Assembly: GCA_032191485.1 (NCBI GenBank) | Contig: JAVDOI010000009.1 | Span: 18,333,843-18,397,842, forward strand | Origin: Leptoclinus maculatus | Lineage: Eukaryota > Chordata > Actinopteri > Perciformes > Stichaeidae | DNA: 64,000 bases | Direction: 5' to 3' | Shown: piece after piece, positions 12,963-24,892 of the stretch | Layout: every line of letters begins with the position of its first letter | Numbering within the stretch: the stretch's first letter is position 1 | Notes under the pieces: model-generated | What the model was told of the DNA's origin: nothing | The model's database searches: none | The model's input: only the letters and a program-made list of their open reading frames with translations | Position numbers and translations under genes: made by a program

Positions 12963-13593
12963 AAGTAGTACATATCAACATTTTTATCACATTACATGAC
13001 AGAGGTCTAGATTTTAGGAGTCCCAACTATAGACACAAACACAATAATATGTATATAGAAGATATGAAGATATGTATCCAACAATTTATTATTAAAACCA
13101 CTTTAAAATTGTTTTTAGTTTGTGCTGAGTCAGTTTCTGATGTTTCAGAAGTTGATAGCGAGTCGGGAACAGCTCACTGCACACCGGGCACTGGTGCAAT
13201 TTCCCCCCAATGTTGTTGTTGTTATCGTCCTTGCCTCGCTTTCCGCCATGCACAAGCAAGGAGACCCCCCACCCCCACCCCCACCGGCTCGGGCATTTCC
13301 TGCAGCGCTTTGTTGCAGCTCTTTCAGCGTCTGACAGGCTCTCGCGCGGCCGTTACATTTTTGGGAAACGGCGTGGACGTCGCAAAGAAATTCGACTCAA
13401 TCCGCAGCATTAGAGAGTGTTTGCACGAGATGCCGCTCGCCAGGCGTTAAAAAATGCAAGTTCCGTTCACCGAAAAATATCGACATTTTACGAAACTTTA
13501 AAGTCGTACATGAGTGACAACCCCCCCCCGTCGTACGCTTTGTACGACCGTGAAAATGTTGAAAACTCTGGACGGCCCCTAACAAGAAGTTTA
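12963..13593 (-). mobile_element. TTA-target (PIF/Harbinger-like) element, end-truncated copy
   Basis: Inverted relative to, and closely matching, 36692-37390. The right end ...CTCTGGACGGCCCC is the reverse complement of that copy's GGGGCCGTCCAGAG terminus. The other terminal repeat is missing: homology stops near AAGTAGTACAT at 12966. It carries proline/glycine-coding runs and a C2H2 zinc-finger segment on the minus strand. Family assignment comes from the complete copy. Confidence 0.6.
13122..13190 (-). pseudogene. fossil C2H2 zinc-finger segment, copy 1
   Basis: On the minus strand this reads as one finger of pattern C-X2-C-X12-H-X5-H, beginning CPVCSELF and ending KLTQH. The same residues are encoded at 37099-37167 in the other copy. 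No start codon or long open frame is attached, so it is a relic of a coding region rather than a gene. It may come from a captured host finger or from the element's own DNA-binding protein. Confidence 0.55.
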
Positions 13594-13816
13594 TTTCAAT
13601 GACACCACTAGCCTGGATGTGACTGTTATAATCATAGTAATCAGAAAAGACCTACTACATTTGACATGTGGCTAAGGGAGATGTGCCCCTTGGTGTGTGA
13701 TACCATTGTGTTACAGCACTGAAAAATCACAAGACCGACAAAGATGTTTTCTCAGTGAGACCTTTCACAAAAATACAACAATTTATAAACTACAATCAAA
13801 GGAAGAGTACATACCC

Positions 13817-14310
13817 TCTATATTCCTCTTCAGAGCCGCACTCCACGAACCTCCGTGTTGATCCTCGACGGACTGTCCTGTCAGCCTTTGCGTCTCCCCG
13901 AAAAAAACAACTCGCCTCTAAAGTTAGAACGTCAAGTTAACCAGCTTCTTTGATTACCCTTTCAGTTCTTCGCTGTGTATTAACATTTCTATCCGTGTTT
14001 CTAAAGTTAAAACAACAGTGCACCCCGTCATTCCTCTCAGCTTTTCTTTGTTTACTTTCCCGCTTCCCGGTCATTAGTCCCGCCCCTCTGAGAACCCGGT
14101 AGGTTACCGAAAATTCTCATCAGATTCTCCTAATTGGCTGGCAACACATTTACACCTGACCAACCAATAAGATAAGGACATGAGAGGTTAAAGTGCAACT
14201 TGAACTGTAGGACACATAAGCACTTCTCCAAACCATGAACACAAATGCAAAAGTACTGTTTTACCAGACATCTAACGAAACACATGTAAACAAATTAGCA
14301 GGGTGCTACA
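13817..14310 (-). mobile_element. LTR-like repeat, partial copy 2
   Basis: Direct repeat of the 5' half of 10345-11127 (minus strand): starts TGTAGCACCCTGC and keeps the CCAAT and GC-box motifs. Similarity ends at GAGGAATA (about 13817), where this copy continues into unrelated sequence. It also holds about 48 bp between TTCTTCG and CACCCCG that copy 1 lacks. No flanking duplication seen. Confidence 0.5.
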
Positions 14311-14315
14311 TATAT

Positions 14316-14640
14316 ATAATACTTAATTTACAAATAGGGAATCCATAATTTATAAAGTATGAAAACACAATAATGAAACACACAATAGACAAGCTTATTA
14401 ATGAAGAATAAAACATTTATAACTGTTGTTATGCATTGCATACTAATGGGTGTTAATGTAGGAACAATGCTTTATAAAAGATGAATTAAGTGTTTACTCA
14501 TACTTAACTAATGCTTCATAGTGTGTAGTTATTATAAAGTGTTACCCATTTATTTTACATAACTTACAAAGTTAAACCCAAACCACAATCTTTTCCTAAA
14601 TGTAACCAAGTGATAAGTCAATTTATGTTGAAAGTTTATT
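14316..14640. repeat. probable dispersed repeat with CACTTTATAATAA terminus
   Basis: On the minus strand it begins GGGTAACACTTTATAATAAC, an opening that I recognise as common in dispersed fish repeats, and runs through AT-rich sequence. At 14571-14625 it adjoins a CCCAAACC...CCTAAATGTAACC stretch resembling degraded CCTAACC-type repeats, also seen near 33740-33850. Class uncertain. Confidence 0.35.
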
Positions 14641-14684
14641 TGGGAAAGAGACTGTATGCATGTACATCAATTTCTGCGTAGTAG

Positions 14685-14747
14685 TGTGAAAGCGCTTTAA
14701 GTGGTCGGAAAGACTAGAAAAGTCCAAGTACAGTCCATTTACCATTT
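14685..14747 (+). mobile_element. SINE tail fragment
   Basis: AAAGCGCTTTAAGTGGTCGG followed by AGTACAGTCCATTTACCA matches the 3' tail of the SINE at 4146-4412 in the opposite orientation. Head and body are absent. Confidence 0.65.
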
Positions 14748-14904
14748 ACATGTAACGAGGGAAAACTCACAAGCCGTCACTGACATAACTGACACTAGAG
14801 GGAAACCTAGAGAGCCATAGTTTGAAACTTTGGGCTACTGACGATGGGGTGAATGTTACATAGTCTGTATGTACTGCATCCTGTTTACGATCTAACTACT
14901 GTAG

Positions 14905-14972
14905 TGATCACATGACCGTATCGACCACATGACGTGTCGATCACATGACCGTAACGACCACATGGCCGTAAC
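14905..14972. repeat. 17-bp minisatellite, left part
   Basis: About four units of the GACCGTATCGACCACAT-type repeat that continues at 15692. The array is interrupted by the inverted-repeat element at 14977-15688. Confidence 0.88.
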
Positions 14973-14976
14973 AATA

Positions 14977-15688
14977 GGCTCGTTCGAGATAAGCCAGGCG
15001 TGTGTGCAGAATTGATCACCAGCGATTGGCCCACAATGGTTAGATTTAGATTTGTGTCCGACTTGATCCCGACTTGCTCTGACGTCATGAACACGTGAGC
15101 AACGATAACCTCACAAGAGCGAGGCGGCCGCAGATTTTAGAGCCAGGCGCCGCAGTTGCTCTCTATCGACTGCATGATCCAGGGCATGATGGGAAATGCC
15201 TGGCTGTCACCGGATCAAGGAGCTGATTGGCTCTCAGATTTGACAACAAACACCACGTTTTGTCGAAAATCCTAATTGTCTGTGTAATTGTAATATTAAA
15301 TACTCGATTGTCGGCTATTAGTCGCATGTTTTGCAATGAAGGTTTAATCTAAAAACATATTGTGTGTGATTATTTATACAACACATATCAAAGCGAGTAG
15401 CAAACTGTTTCACAGGCATACATACAAAGAACAAAAGATAGCATACAATGCAGATACACGCACATTTCCACATAAATACATATTTACAAACAAAGGAATC
15501 CGAACGAGGTCTGTTAACTACAAGTAGCCTACAGATCGGATGTAACAGGAAGTAACTGTTTCTGTGACTTCCTGTTTATTCTTTGAAGGCGGCTGAAAAC
15601 TGTCCGACTTGACCGCAGTTTTTTGTCTGCTGCTGATGCCTGCTGTCGTCTACTTTCCAGGTGAGGCGCAGTTAATCTCGAACGAGCC
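14977..15688. mobile_element. inverted-repeat element inserted in a minisatellite
   Basis: The left end GGCTCGTTCGAGAT (14977-14990) is the exact reverse complement of the right end (15675-15688); one further flanking base also matches. The element is about 712 bp with no recognisable coding region. The 17-bp array resumes on the far side in the phase seen elsewhere in it (GTAAC then GATCACATG), pointing to insertion rather than coincidence. No clean target duplication is visible, so the superfamily is open. Confidence 0.72.
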
Positions 15689-15691
15689 TGA

Positions 15692-16148
15692 TCACATGAC
15701 CTTATCGACCACATGACCTTATCGACCACATGACCGTAACGATCACATGACCTTATCGACCACATGGCCGCATCGACCACATGGCCGCATCGACCACATG
15801 AACGCATCGACCACATGGCCGCATCGACCACATGACCGCATCGACCACATGACTGCATCGACCACATGACCGCATCGACCACATGAATGCATCGACCACA
15901 TGACCGCATCGACCACATGACCGTATCGACCGACCACATGACCGTATCGATCACATGAACGCATCGACCACATGACCGCATCGACCACATGACCGCATCG
16001 ATCACATGAACGCATCGACCACATGACCGTATCGACCGACCACATGACCGTATCGATCACATGAACGCATCGACCACATGACCGCATCGACCACATGACC
16101 GCATCGATCACATGAACGCATCGACCACATGACCGTATCGACCACATG
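15692..16148. repeat. 17-bp minisatellite with 106-bp higher-order unit
   Basis: Roughly 27 units of CGACCACATGACCGCAT and variants (GATC for GACC; GAACGC or GGCCGC for GACCGC). Within it a 106-bp block (six units plus a CGAC insertion) beginning GACCGTATCGACCGAC at 15919 repeats at 16025. Long open frames on the minus strand (for example 15743-16147) exist because the unit lacks stops in every frame and are not genes. Confidence 0.95.
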
Positions 16149-17430
16149 ATACATCCATGTCTTTGACAGTTTCACTTGGGTGGCAGTTTCCTCATCCCTA
16201 GCAGCTAGTAAAATGGCAGTCTGCATTACCAGTGTAATGTTTAGTTCGCTGGGTATTAACCAGGCTTATCCCTGCTGTGTCTGATCAGCTCCTCTTTTTT
16301 TTTTTTAAGGGCAATTCCCATTTCTAGAAGACCTGATAAAAAGCTAAACTAGCAGTATCAAACAGAAACATGCATTTAGCTAAATATAGGACTGGCTGCA
16401 ACTGAAATATGAACTTTAATAACAATAACATTTGGATGTTCACTGAGTTTCTTTCAGCATGTGAACCAATTGTTCCTCTGCGTGTGCTTATTACTTTATT
16501 AGATGATTCATGCATGATTCATCCTGGAACAGTAGTGTTTATGGGTTGAATTCAGCCTGAGGTAATTGCACAGTAGACATTGTCTTTGCAAACTGAGAAA
16601 ATGCTCACTTTATGCATCCTCTTTAAGGCCTAATGAGTATTTGTCATTTGTAATTACATCTTCAAGTGGCATACTGACATTCTTGCCGTCAGTAAATTCC
16701 AAATGCCACCTAAACTTTCGATTCAATTCATCCTCAAATTGTATGCCAGCTTTTGTCAGTACAATTCAGCGTGAAGAAAAAAATTCTACTTTATATGCTA
16801 AAGATTTAGTCTTGGTAAGAATGCCTTATCTATATGCAAATGATAAGTTATCAACTTCAATAACTGTTGAACGAGGTGTCTCCAAACATGGTATTGCCTT
16901 CATTTGTCAGGCTGCCATGGTGGCCCAGTTTTTAATGCAAAGCGTTCAATCTTGAGGGCAATGGCAGCAAACAGACAAATAGCCCATGGAAAAGGGAGAG
17001 GATGGTTAGGAGCACAGAATGCCAGTGATGATAATGAGTTTCGTTTGTGTTGCCCACTTCATCTTTATAGCAAATGATAAACCAACTAGTCAAAAGCAAA
17101 TGAAAACACCTCTGTAATGCTAAGTGAAACAATTGCCCTGTGCAGTGTGGGGAATTGTGTCGTTTTACAAGAGAAGAGGAAGTCTGTCCTTGAGAGTATC
17201 CTGAGACGAGAAACATCATCAAACAGCCATCAAAAAAAAACAGTGGCAGGGATCATTTCAATACAATGGCTTGCATTTTCTGTAAGCATTGTTGGCCCAC
17301 TTCATATTGTATATGTTATTTTGCATGGCCCCAGGCATTTCCCTTCATAAGACTCATTGTTGGCAAAAAAAAAAATCATTTTTGTATGTGTTGTAGTAAT
17401 TGCTGCATTTTTATGTGTAACGTATTTCTT
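16149..17430. other. unassigned sequence with a 129-codon open frame
   Basis: The open frame at 16566-16955 (plus) has no recognisable domain and no splice or start context that I would trust. About 16560-16760 is low in repeats and might be conserved non-coding DNA, which needs comparison to judge. Confidence 0.4.
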
Positions 17431-17735
17431 TTAATATTAGCGTTTTGACTTCTCCAAGCATTTTAGTATTTGAAGCATGTTTTCTATTAGGAGAGCATAT
17501 ATTTTAATCTTTGTGTTTTGACCTTTGTTTAATGTTTTATTATTTGTAGCATTTTTATTTCTATTTGGAGTACTTTTCTCTCTAATGTTTGTGTTTTGAT
17601 CTTTGTAATGTATTTTTTCGTATTTATAAAATTTTCATTTTTTTTGCAGCTCATCTTTTCTAATTGTTTTGAGTTTTCGTTTGTTGAATAGTATTCTTTG
17701 TTTGCATTTATTGTTTGAAGCACATTTCTCTCAAT
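17431..17735. repeat. strongly diverged ~72-bp tandem array
   Basis: T-rich, about four units that align at a spacing near 72 bp. Each contains versions of TAATNTTTGTGTTTTGANCTT and, about 35 bp later, TATTTGNAGCATTTT. Divergence is high, so the array is old. Confidence 0.6.
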
Positions 17736-18042
17736 AAAGGCCGAACACAGCGGAGTGGTTTTGAAGTTGTTACTGGATGTCTCAGTGAAAACAGTGTTGG
17801 AAAACCAATTCAGTGACAGTACTTACAAATCCAAAAACAATGAGATGCCACAAAAAAGGGATTGACCAAATGTAATGTAAAAATTAGTTAGCGCATTAAA
17901 GGAGTAAAAGTAAACAGTAAACAAAAAGTAAAATACACAGTCACTCCCAGTAATTCAACAATAAATTTAGTTTAACTGCTCTCCCTTTTTTCTATGGGAA
18001 TGACTGTGTCCTTAAAGCTCGGGTTGGTAATCTTGAGTAATT

Positions 18043-18118
18043 GGCAAGACACTTAACCCCAAATTGCTCCTGAGGCTGTGTGATGGATGGTGTATGAATG
18101 GGAGTGAATGTGAATCAG
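18043..18118 (+). mobile_element. SINE body fragment
   Basis: GGCAAGACACTTAACCCCAA and GGTGTATGAATGGGAGTGAA match the body of the SINE at 4146-4412 (opposite strand). It runs directly into the minisatellite at 18119. Confidence 0.65.
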
Positions 18119-18463
18119 TTCAGTCCTGGTGGTTAGGTGAATTAGCTCAGTCCTGATGGTTAGGTGAATTAGTTCAGTCCTGATGGTTAGGTGAATTAGC
18201 GCAGTCCTGATGGTTAGGTGAATTAGCTCAGTCCTGATGGTTAGGTGAATTAGTTCAGTCCTGATGGTTAGGTGAATTAGTTCAGTCCTGATGGTTAGGT
18301 GAATTAGCTCAGTCCTGATGGTTAGGTGAATTAGTTCAGTCCTGATGGTTAGGTGAATTAGCTCAGTCCTGATGGTTAGGTGAATTAGTTCAGTCCTGAT
18401 GGTTAGGTGAATTAGTTCAGTCCTGATGGTTAGGTGAATTAGCTCAGTCCTGATGGTTAGGTG
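18119..18463. repeat. 27-bp minisatellite, ~13 units
   Basis: Near-perfect units reading CAGTCCTGATGGTTAGGTG then AATTAGTT or AATTAGCT. The T/C alternation at one site and one GTTA-to-GCGC type variant are the main differences. High uniformity implies recent expansion. It abuts a SINE body fragment. Confidence 0.96.
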
Positions 18464-20642
18464 GAGCTACCATAGTTAGGCCGTCTAATCATTTATTCAG
18501 CTTGTTACAGTCCTGCTACAACAGATTGTTTTTTGCAAAAAAGAAAATTACCAATCGTGCCTTTTAATTATACCAATGCAAAACAACATAAGCAATTTAA
18601 CATGATTCATGTGATATAAGAAGCAGTATTTCCACCTTAAAATGGGCTCCCTTTTTTTAACATCCTTTAACATCCATCACCTTGTCTGGGACATACAGGT
18701 TCGATGTGAGTGTGTGGACCAACATACACCTGCTGGGAAGAACCTGGCTGCATATTCTTCCATCTGTCTGCCTGCAGAAACTCCATCCATAAAGGCAGAG
18801 AAATCCGTGAAATCCATAAAGGGGAAGAGACTCTTATTTTCAGCCTCTTTGAATGTCAGGCAGTTGCAAATATCTAATACACTTGAAGGCAAAAACCGTT
18901 GAGATCTGAGGCAGACGAGTTGAGCCTTAGAGGCCCTGAGAGCTATAGTCCTTATCTGGTCCTCTCTGCCCCAGCAAACGGTAACTGTGTGAACGTCTCC
19001 TCCGCGCTGCAAACGCTCTTATTTCTGCTGCACTGCATACCTTCCCCCTGCACTCACCAAATTGAGCCACAATTCATTTAACTGCATGTTAACGGTTTCA
19101 TCCAGAAATGTGATACGTGATACATCCATTTGGACAAAAAGGGACTACAGAGTTTACCTATTAACACATATGATTTCATCGCATGGAAATATTATTACTT
19201 TGTACTTGAAGGTCAAAGGATGGCTGATAACATAAGGAATGATTCCAAACAACCTTTTCTCTCTTCATTCAATTTGTAATAGAAGGCAAATTTCACCATC
19301 TCCTTTTAAACCGCTTAATATAATCAATGATAGCATAGAGTTTTGCTATTACACAGCCCTTCAGAAATGTTGTAAGAGCTCAAACAAAAACAAAAATCAA
19401 TAGCATCAGAAGATTAATGCTTCAAAGTATTGCAGCAGCTTAACCAATAATTTTGTTCCAGTTGAGTACTGACTTAAAATCCCCGCCTGCTTCCTGCAAG
19501 GGTTATTAACAAAGGTAGTGTTTATCATGGTGCTGAATAAAACAAAGGGAGAAATGTGTTTGTAGCAGTGTAACACACTACATCACTGTAATTGAGTGTA
19601 TGTAGGCAGAGCAGGACAAGATGTTAAGTGGCCACACTAATGCTTGTGTGAAACACATGAACGTCAGATGTGTGCACATACACTGTACACATGCACTGCA
19701 TACTCACGATATGAACTCAAACTATAAGTCCCTTCTACTCTGTCATTTTTAACAAATATTCTTCTTCCCACTGGTATTTGGTTCTCTGTGCCAGCTCAGA
19801 AAGTACAGCGGGCAGACATGCGTGAGCTTTAGACTGTGGAAGGAACAATGTACAATGCTGTGTGTCAATGTCGGATTAGCTCACTGTACTGTAACTGTAG
19901 AATACTAAACATATGTTTTTCAAAGTAAGTTTAGGTGAATCAATAATATTATTTGACGGTTGAAATATTGGTAATACACACTTGATACAATGATATGTTT
20001 CTGAGACCTTAGTCTGGAGTTAATCAGCACCCAAAATAATAATATTATGTAATAGTTTACTGTAACAAAACCATAATCAATTAAACAATCCACATGACGG
20101 AGGCCTCATTAAAACCACAGTGAAATGAAAGCGTCTTCAGTGTCAGTCGCATGCTGTACAGATTTTAAAGCCTTTTGAGGCAAATTTGTGATTTGGGCTA
20201 TACAATTTAGCTTTCAGAAAATCCTAAATACATATTTGTGTTTATTTCAAATCAGCATTGGATAATGCCTCATTTGCATATTTAAACATCCACTTTGAGA
20301 AAACTTTTAATATAACAAATAATTGTCTTAATGTAAGTTAACCGATCTTCCCATATTTTGCACACTGGCGATATCTATGAGGTCATTCTTTTTACTTGCT
20401 TCATCTGGAGCGTCTCCTCTTGAATCAAATGCTACAGGTTTGTTTGGCAACACTGGCTAACGGTCAAGTGTGGTTTCATGTGCTGGGTGGGGTTAGCTAA
20501 TCAATCTAAATTTATTTTGATTGGATACATTAATGTACCTGCCCCAAAGCTCAAGATGAGTCTTCAAAAATATTTTTTTTGTTTTACAGGAAAATAAAAG
20601 AGAGGGATTTTAATATATACACACTCAAAAATGTTTTACTAC

Positions 20643-20643
<1 letters not shown>
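18464..20643. other. unassigned non-coding sequence
   Basis: No domain or repeat terminus recognised. An overlapping pair of small open frames near 18642-19012 lacks motifs. 20210-20350 is repeat-poor. Confidence 0.5.

Positions 20644-20687
<44 letters not shown>
20644..20687. repeat. (CA)n microsatellite
   Basis: About 22 uninterrupted CA units. Confidence 0.97.
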
Positions 20688-20689
<2 letters not shown>

Positions 20690-22277
20690 GAGAAAGGATT
20701 AGAACCTGGAAAGTGTACTTCATACTGCGGAAAAAAATATTTTAAGGGTTAACGATTGATATCTTTTGATACAGTTCTCAAACAGGAAAACACTTGCCAT
20801 GACTTGGTGGAGACCCAATTGCTAATTGTGATACAACACAAACAAATGTTATCTGGGAGAAAATACATTTCCCTTGAAACATAAATGAAAATGCAGATAA
20901 GTTACATGCTAATGTAATATTTTAGGAGACCAGGCCATGTGCTCTTTCTCAGTCTGCCTTTTCCCTATTAGATAGGTCTTTTCACTTATTTCTTTGGACA
21001 TTATTGTTATTATGGAATAACGAGACCAGGAAGATACAGCATGACCAAATGAGTATTGTTTATATAAGAAGTAATAATAGTAAAAGCAGAGTTATTAGCC
21101 AGATACCCTAAAGGTTTCAATAAGAAGCACACATTCCTTGTTGTTTACTACTCTTTTCTTTCAATATTCATACATTCCTTGGAAAAGTTCACCGCTCGGA
21201 GTAAAACATGCATCCTGAGAGATACCATCCAAGTGACAATGACTGCATCAGGAGCAGAAAGGGGCTCATTTTACCTGAGACACATCCTCTTCATTCTATA
21301 GCGCCAGGCCCTGGAGGACTCAAGGTTGGACCCTCCATCAGCAGGAGAAATCATTAACGGTGAGATGGGGAGACAGATGTAGAGGGCCCCGCTCCCTGCT
21401 CCAGCAGCACAGCTAGCCTGTTTGTTGATGTAGTAACGATCAGAGCACGTGGCTCTATTCAAACCTCCTCTCTCTGCACAATTGGCTGTTCGGTACTTTT
21501 ATAACACTAAAATGTGCCGGCATCTCCCACGTTGTTGCCGCTCTCTTGCAGCACTATAGGCTGACAAGCGGCATATCATAACAAGGTTGACGTCCATCAC
21601 AACGCTCGCTGTGCTCATGTCTCTCAACACTATTGCAATATTCACGGCAGGAAAGTTTCACGTAAGCTACATTTTGAAAATGCGAAATCAACAAAATAAT
21701 ATATGGAGTAAGAAATAAATACCTGACTCAGTCTGCACAGGTCTCTGAGCCTGGATGTATGTTGTGCTGCAGCCTCCATCGCTGATGAGCACCATTTAGG
21801 AAAGAACGGAATAAAAGGAGGGTTCATTTTCCAACGCTTTATTGACTTCTTTAACTTGATCTTTTCTCCGGCATCGAAAGCCTTTGCAATTAACTTCATT
21901 TGTATTTCTTTATTGTCGACTTGGCAGGTGCCCAAAATCTGTTCATTTCCTCCTGAGAGCCGTGGCTTCACTCCCCCTGACGCCTCCATTGATTATAGAG
22001 GCTGATAGGACGGGGCCATCAGGGAGCCCATTCTGTAAATGCAGCGCGCTGTTTGTTCCCCAGTGTGCTTTGCTAGGCTCTGCTCTCGCTCAACTGGAAG
22101 GTTACGTGTGTGGTGTTTTTGGACATGCAGTCAGACAGTATGAGGTAGGAAGGAACCAAATCAAGGAGAAAGGTGATAGAAAGACTGCAGGAGAGTGAAA
22201 TAAAGAGGCAAAAAAAACAGAAAGGCCTTCAGCGTGCTGCTGCCACCACCACTGCTTCAACTCCTCAGACAAACATT
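20688..22277. other. unassigned non-coding sequence
   Basis: No gene or repeat family recognised. Open frames at 21642-21989 (minus) and 21884-22198 (plus) overlap on opposite strands and show no domain. Confidence 0.45.
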
Positions 22278-22445
22278 TCTCCTCTCTTTTCCTCACGTCT
22301 TCCCTTTCTCTTTACTGTCCCTTTCTTTTTGTAGCTCCTCCATCTCCTTCTGTTCCCCCAATGCTCCTCCCGTCCTCCTTTTATCCTCGTTTTCCCCCTC
22401 CACTGCTTCCCCCGTCTTCTCTCCCATCCGTTATCCTCTTTCATG
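22278..22445. repeat. polypyrimidine tract
   Basis: About 170 bp that is almost entirely C and T on the plus strand, with CTCCTCC and TTCCCCC runs. Such strand asymmetry can support triplex DNA and explains open frames on both strands here. Confidence 0.8.
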
Positions 22446-22794
22446 CTATTATTACCAGCCACATTAATACCAGGTGTGTGATTGTAATGATTCTCCTTTG
22501 TTTGGTGTCACAGCCAGCTCGTCATTATTAAGTACGGTGAAAACGTGTCTGATTCAGGTCAGCTGTTGTGAACTCCACTTCTGCTGGTTGACGGTGAACA
22601 ATCTGGGCGCAAAGTAAAGGGCAACAGGCAAAGGGGTTGTATGAAGTCTCTGAATTGTGTTTAGGGCGTAGCATGAGTTAGACCCAAGTACATTCGTTAC
22701 ACAACGTGGGCACAAGGCAGGAAGATGACAACTACGCCGGTCTGACACTAGCAATGGCATATGTGCCGGGTGGAAGATAGGGCCCTTAATGCAG

Positions 22795-22885
22795 TGAAGT
22801 AAAAGTATGACGTAACTACCTAACAATTGTACATTACTAAAGCAGTTAGTTTAGCAAGTGTTTACTTACTCTCCACCACTATTTG
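22795..22885 (-). mobile_element. possible hAT terminal fragment
   Basis: On the minus strand it reads TAGTGGTGGAGAGTAAGTAA and ends TACTTTTACTTCACTG, resembling the CAGTGGTGGAATGTAACTAA family at 33293. Short and diverged. Confidence 0.33.
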
Positions 22886-24892
22886 ACTGCACTCCATTTA
22901 AAATAAAATGACTCCTGTGAAATTCCCAGCTCAGTAAAACAAAAAAACAAGATGATGAAAAAAAACGAACACGTTAACATTCAGAAACAACAGCAGAGCC
23001 AGTAGAGTCTTGCCTCACTGCCATGGTGGTATGGATTGAATTTAGTTTACCATGACCTGAATTGTTGGTGGGCAATGCCAATTACCCTGGCCAGACATCA
23101 TTTATTACAGAGTATTATAGTGCAGTATATGTGTGAAATGAGAATAAATGACACAATAACACATGCAGCCACGTTGTGAATAGATTTATGCTGAAAATAA
23201 AAGCAGGTCAGCCCCAGTCTAAGCTTCAGCACAGGGTGGGAGGTCTCGCTCTCTCCCTTGCCGAAGGGATTCAGCAGCGCTTCAGTTGTTCATCTCCAAA
23301 GTTGGTCCGCTGCACAGCTCCATTTGTAGCATGAACTGTCTGAATGCACAGCTTGTTAGCGGCTCCAGGACAGCGAGCTCGCTGCAGTGCGATGGGGGAA
23401 GCAGGGAAGCAGCAGGCCCACCGGCCTGGCTTTAATGACCGTCACGGCAGACAGGTCGGATACTGGTTCGGAGCGAGAGGGCGAGATGGAAAGAAGTGGG
23501 GAGACAGAGGCCAGAGATGGACACAGAAACACAGCAAGATAATTTGATCTTGTTAAAAGAAATATGAAAAAAAATCAAAATACTGCAGTTTGCAAAAGAG
23601 GCAAGGAGAACTGTAAAAGTGATGTGGGCTGAAGGCTACTTTAGAAAAATGCTACTGATCAGAATCATTAGACGTCTTTGTGAAGAGTGAGGGTGAGGAT
23701 TTTCCGCAAAGAGCCCAATTTACTGTATCTGTGAGAAACTGTTGTTTTAACCCTAACCGATCCACATACAGCCGTTTAGTTGGGGAGAGGGAATCTTTAG
23801 GGCAAGATAGTTGAGATGCAGCTCAGCTGTCAGTGGTTCTACTTATGAATAAAAATTCATCAATTCATTCATTCAAATATACCGTGAGAGTGTAAAAGCG
23901 CTTCAGACATTAAGATGGACTGTACGTATATGAAGTCCATCCCCATGCTCTATTATGTCTCCTAAATTGTTGCAGAGTATGTTGGGTTGATACCATTAGT
24001 GAGACAGATTGGTTCTAAATTACAGTGAGGTCAATGGTGTCACTATTGTGAAATGGCTTCTAACTTTGGAGCGTTATTCAGGCTCCTTCCGGACAAGCTG
24101 CATGACATGATTGGTACCAATAGCAGCCTTCCTGTAGGTCATCTAGTTCCACATGATACCTGTATCTTCACTCTTTAAAAGTGAGCCTGCTCCAGCCTCT
24201 GAAAGACGGTAATGTCGGCCAGTAAATTGAATAAAGTATTGCTTTTGTTGTTGAATTGATAATGAATCACCATCTACGGTTCATCATGGTCCAGCTGCCA
24301 TTATGTAATGTAAAACCATGTTACATAATAACTTTATTTCTGTAACCTTTCATTTAAAAAAGTGCTTTACAAATCAAAACAAGAGACGGTAATTATTAAA
24401 TCAAATATGCGGACAAGATGTTGATATAATTTCCACCTGAAACAAGTAGAGTCTACAGTAACAGCATTAACCAGCGGCCAGTGACAGGACACAGAATACA
24501 GTAGAACACTTTGAAATGATCACTTCTGCATTTTGGACCAATTGCAGAAGCAGAGAACTAGCCAATAAGTGTAATTAGTCCAAACCCGAGGATAAATTAA
24601 AGATAACTTATATATCTTTAATAGCTATAATATCTATTTTTTATTATATATTTTATTTAAATACATAAGCTACTCTCTGAACTTGAGCATGAAGGGAGGA
24701 AAGAAAATAAGTTTAAAGATGGATGAGGTGAAGTTGATCACACAATCTGACATGCTTCAATATGTGTGTCTGTCTGTAACAGATGCACCCAAGAATATTT
24801 TATTCACATCTCACACAGTGTGACATGCAATAAACCTGCAGGCCTGCTCCCATCGTCTTTGAGCTGAAAGCAACCCATCAGCATGTGTCAGA
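22886..24892. other. unassigned non-coding sequence
   Basis: No domain or element boundary recognised. A segment near 23890-23940 weakly resembles the SINE tail (AAAGCGCTTCAGA...GGACTGTACGTATA). Confidence 0.45.

Noticed and set aside
13049..13450. 133-codon open frame and its 140-codon counterpart at 36758-37180
   Set aside because: Both read the strand opposite to the zinc-finger pattern, with Cys and Pro runs from simple sequence and no domain.
15692..16148. CRISPR-like array
   Set aside because: Units are contiguous with no unique spacers, and the genome is eukaryotic; it is a minisatellite.
15529..16226. Long Cys/His/Trp-rich open frames on the minus strand
   Set aside because: They come from the 17-bp minisatellite, which lacks stops in all frames; the period is not a multiple of three and overlapping frames are equally open.
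22234..22467. Overlapping open frames on both strands
   Set aside because: Result of the polypyrimidine tract; composition alone keeps the frames open.
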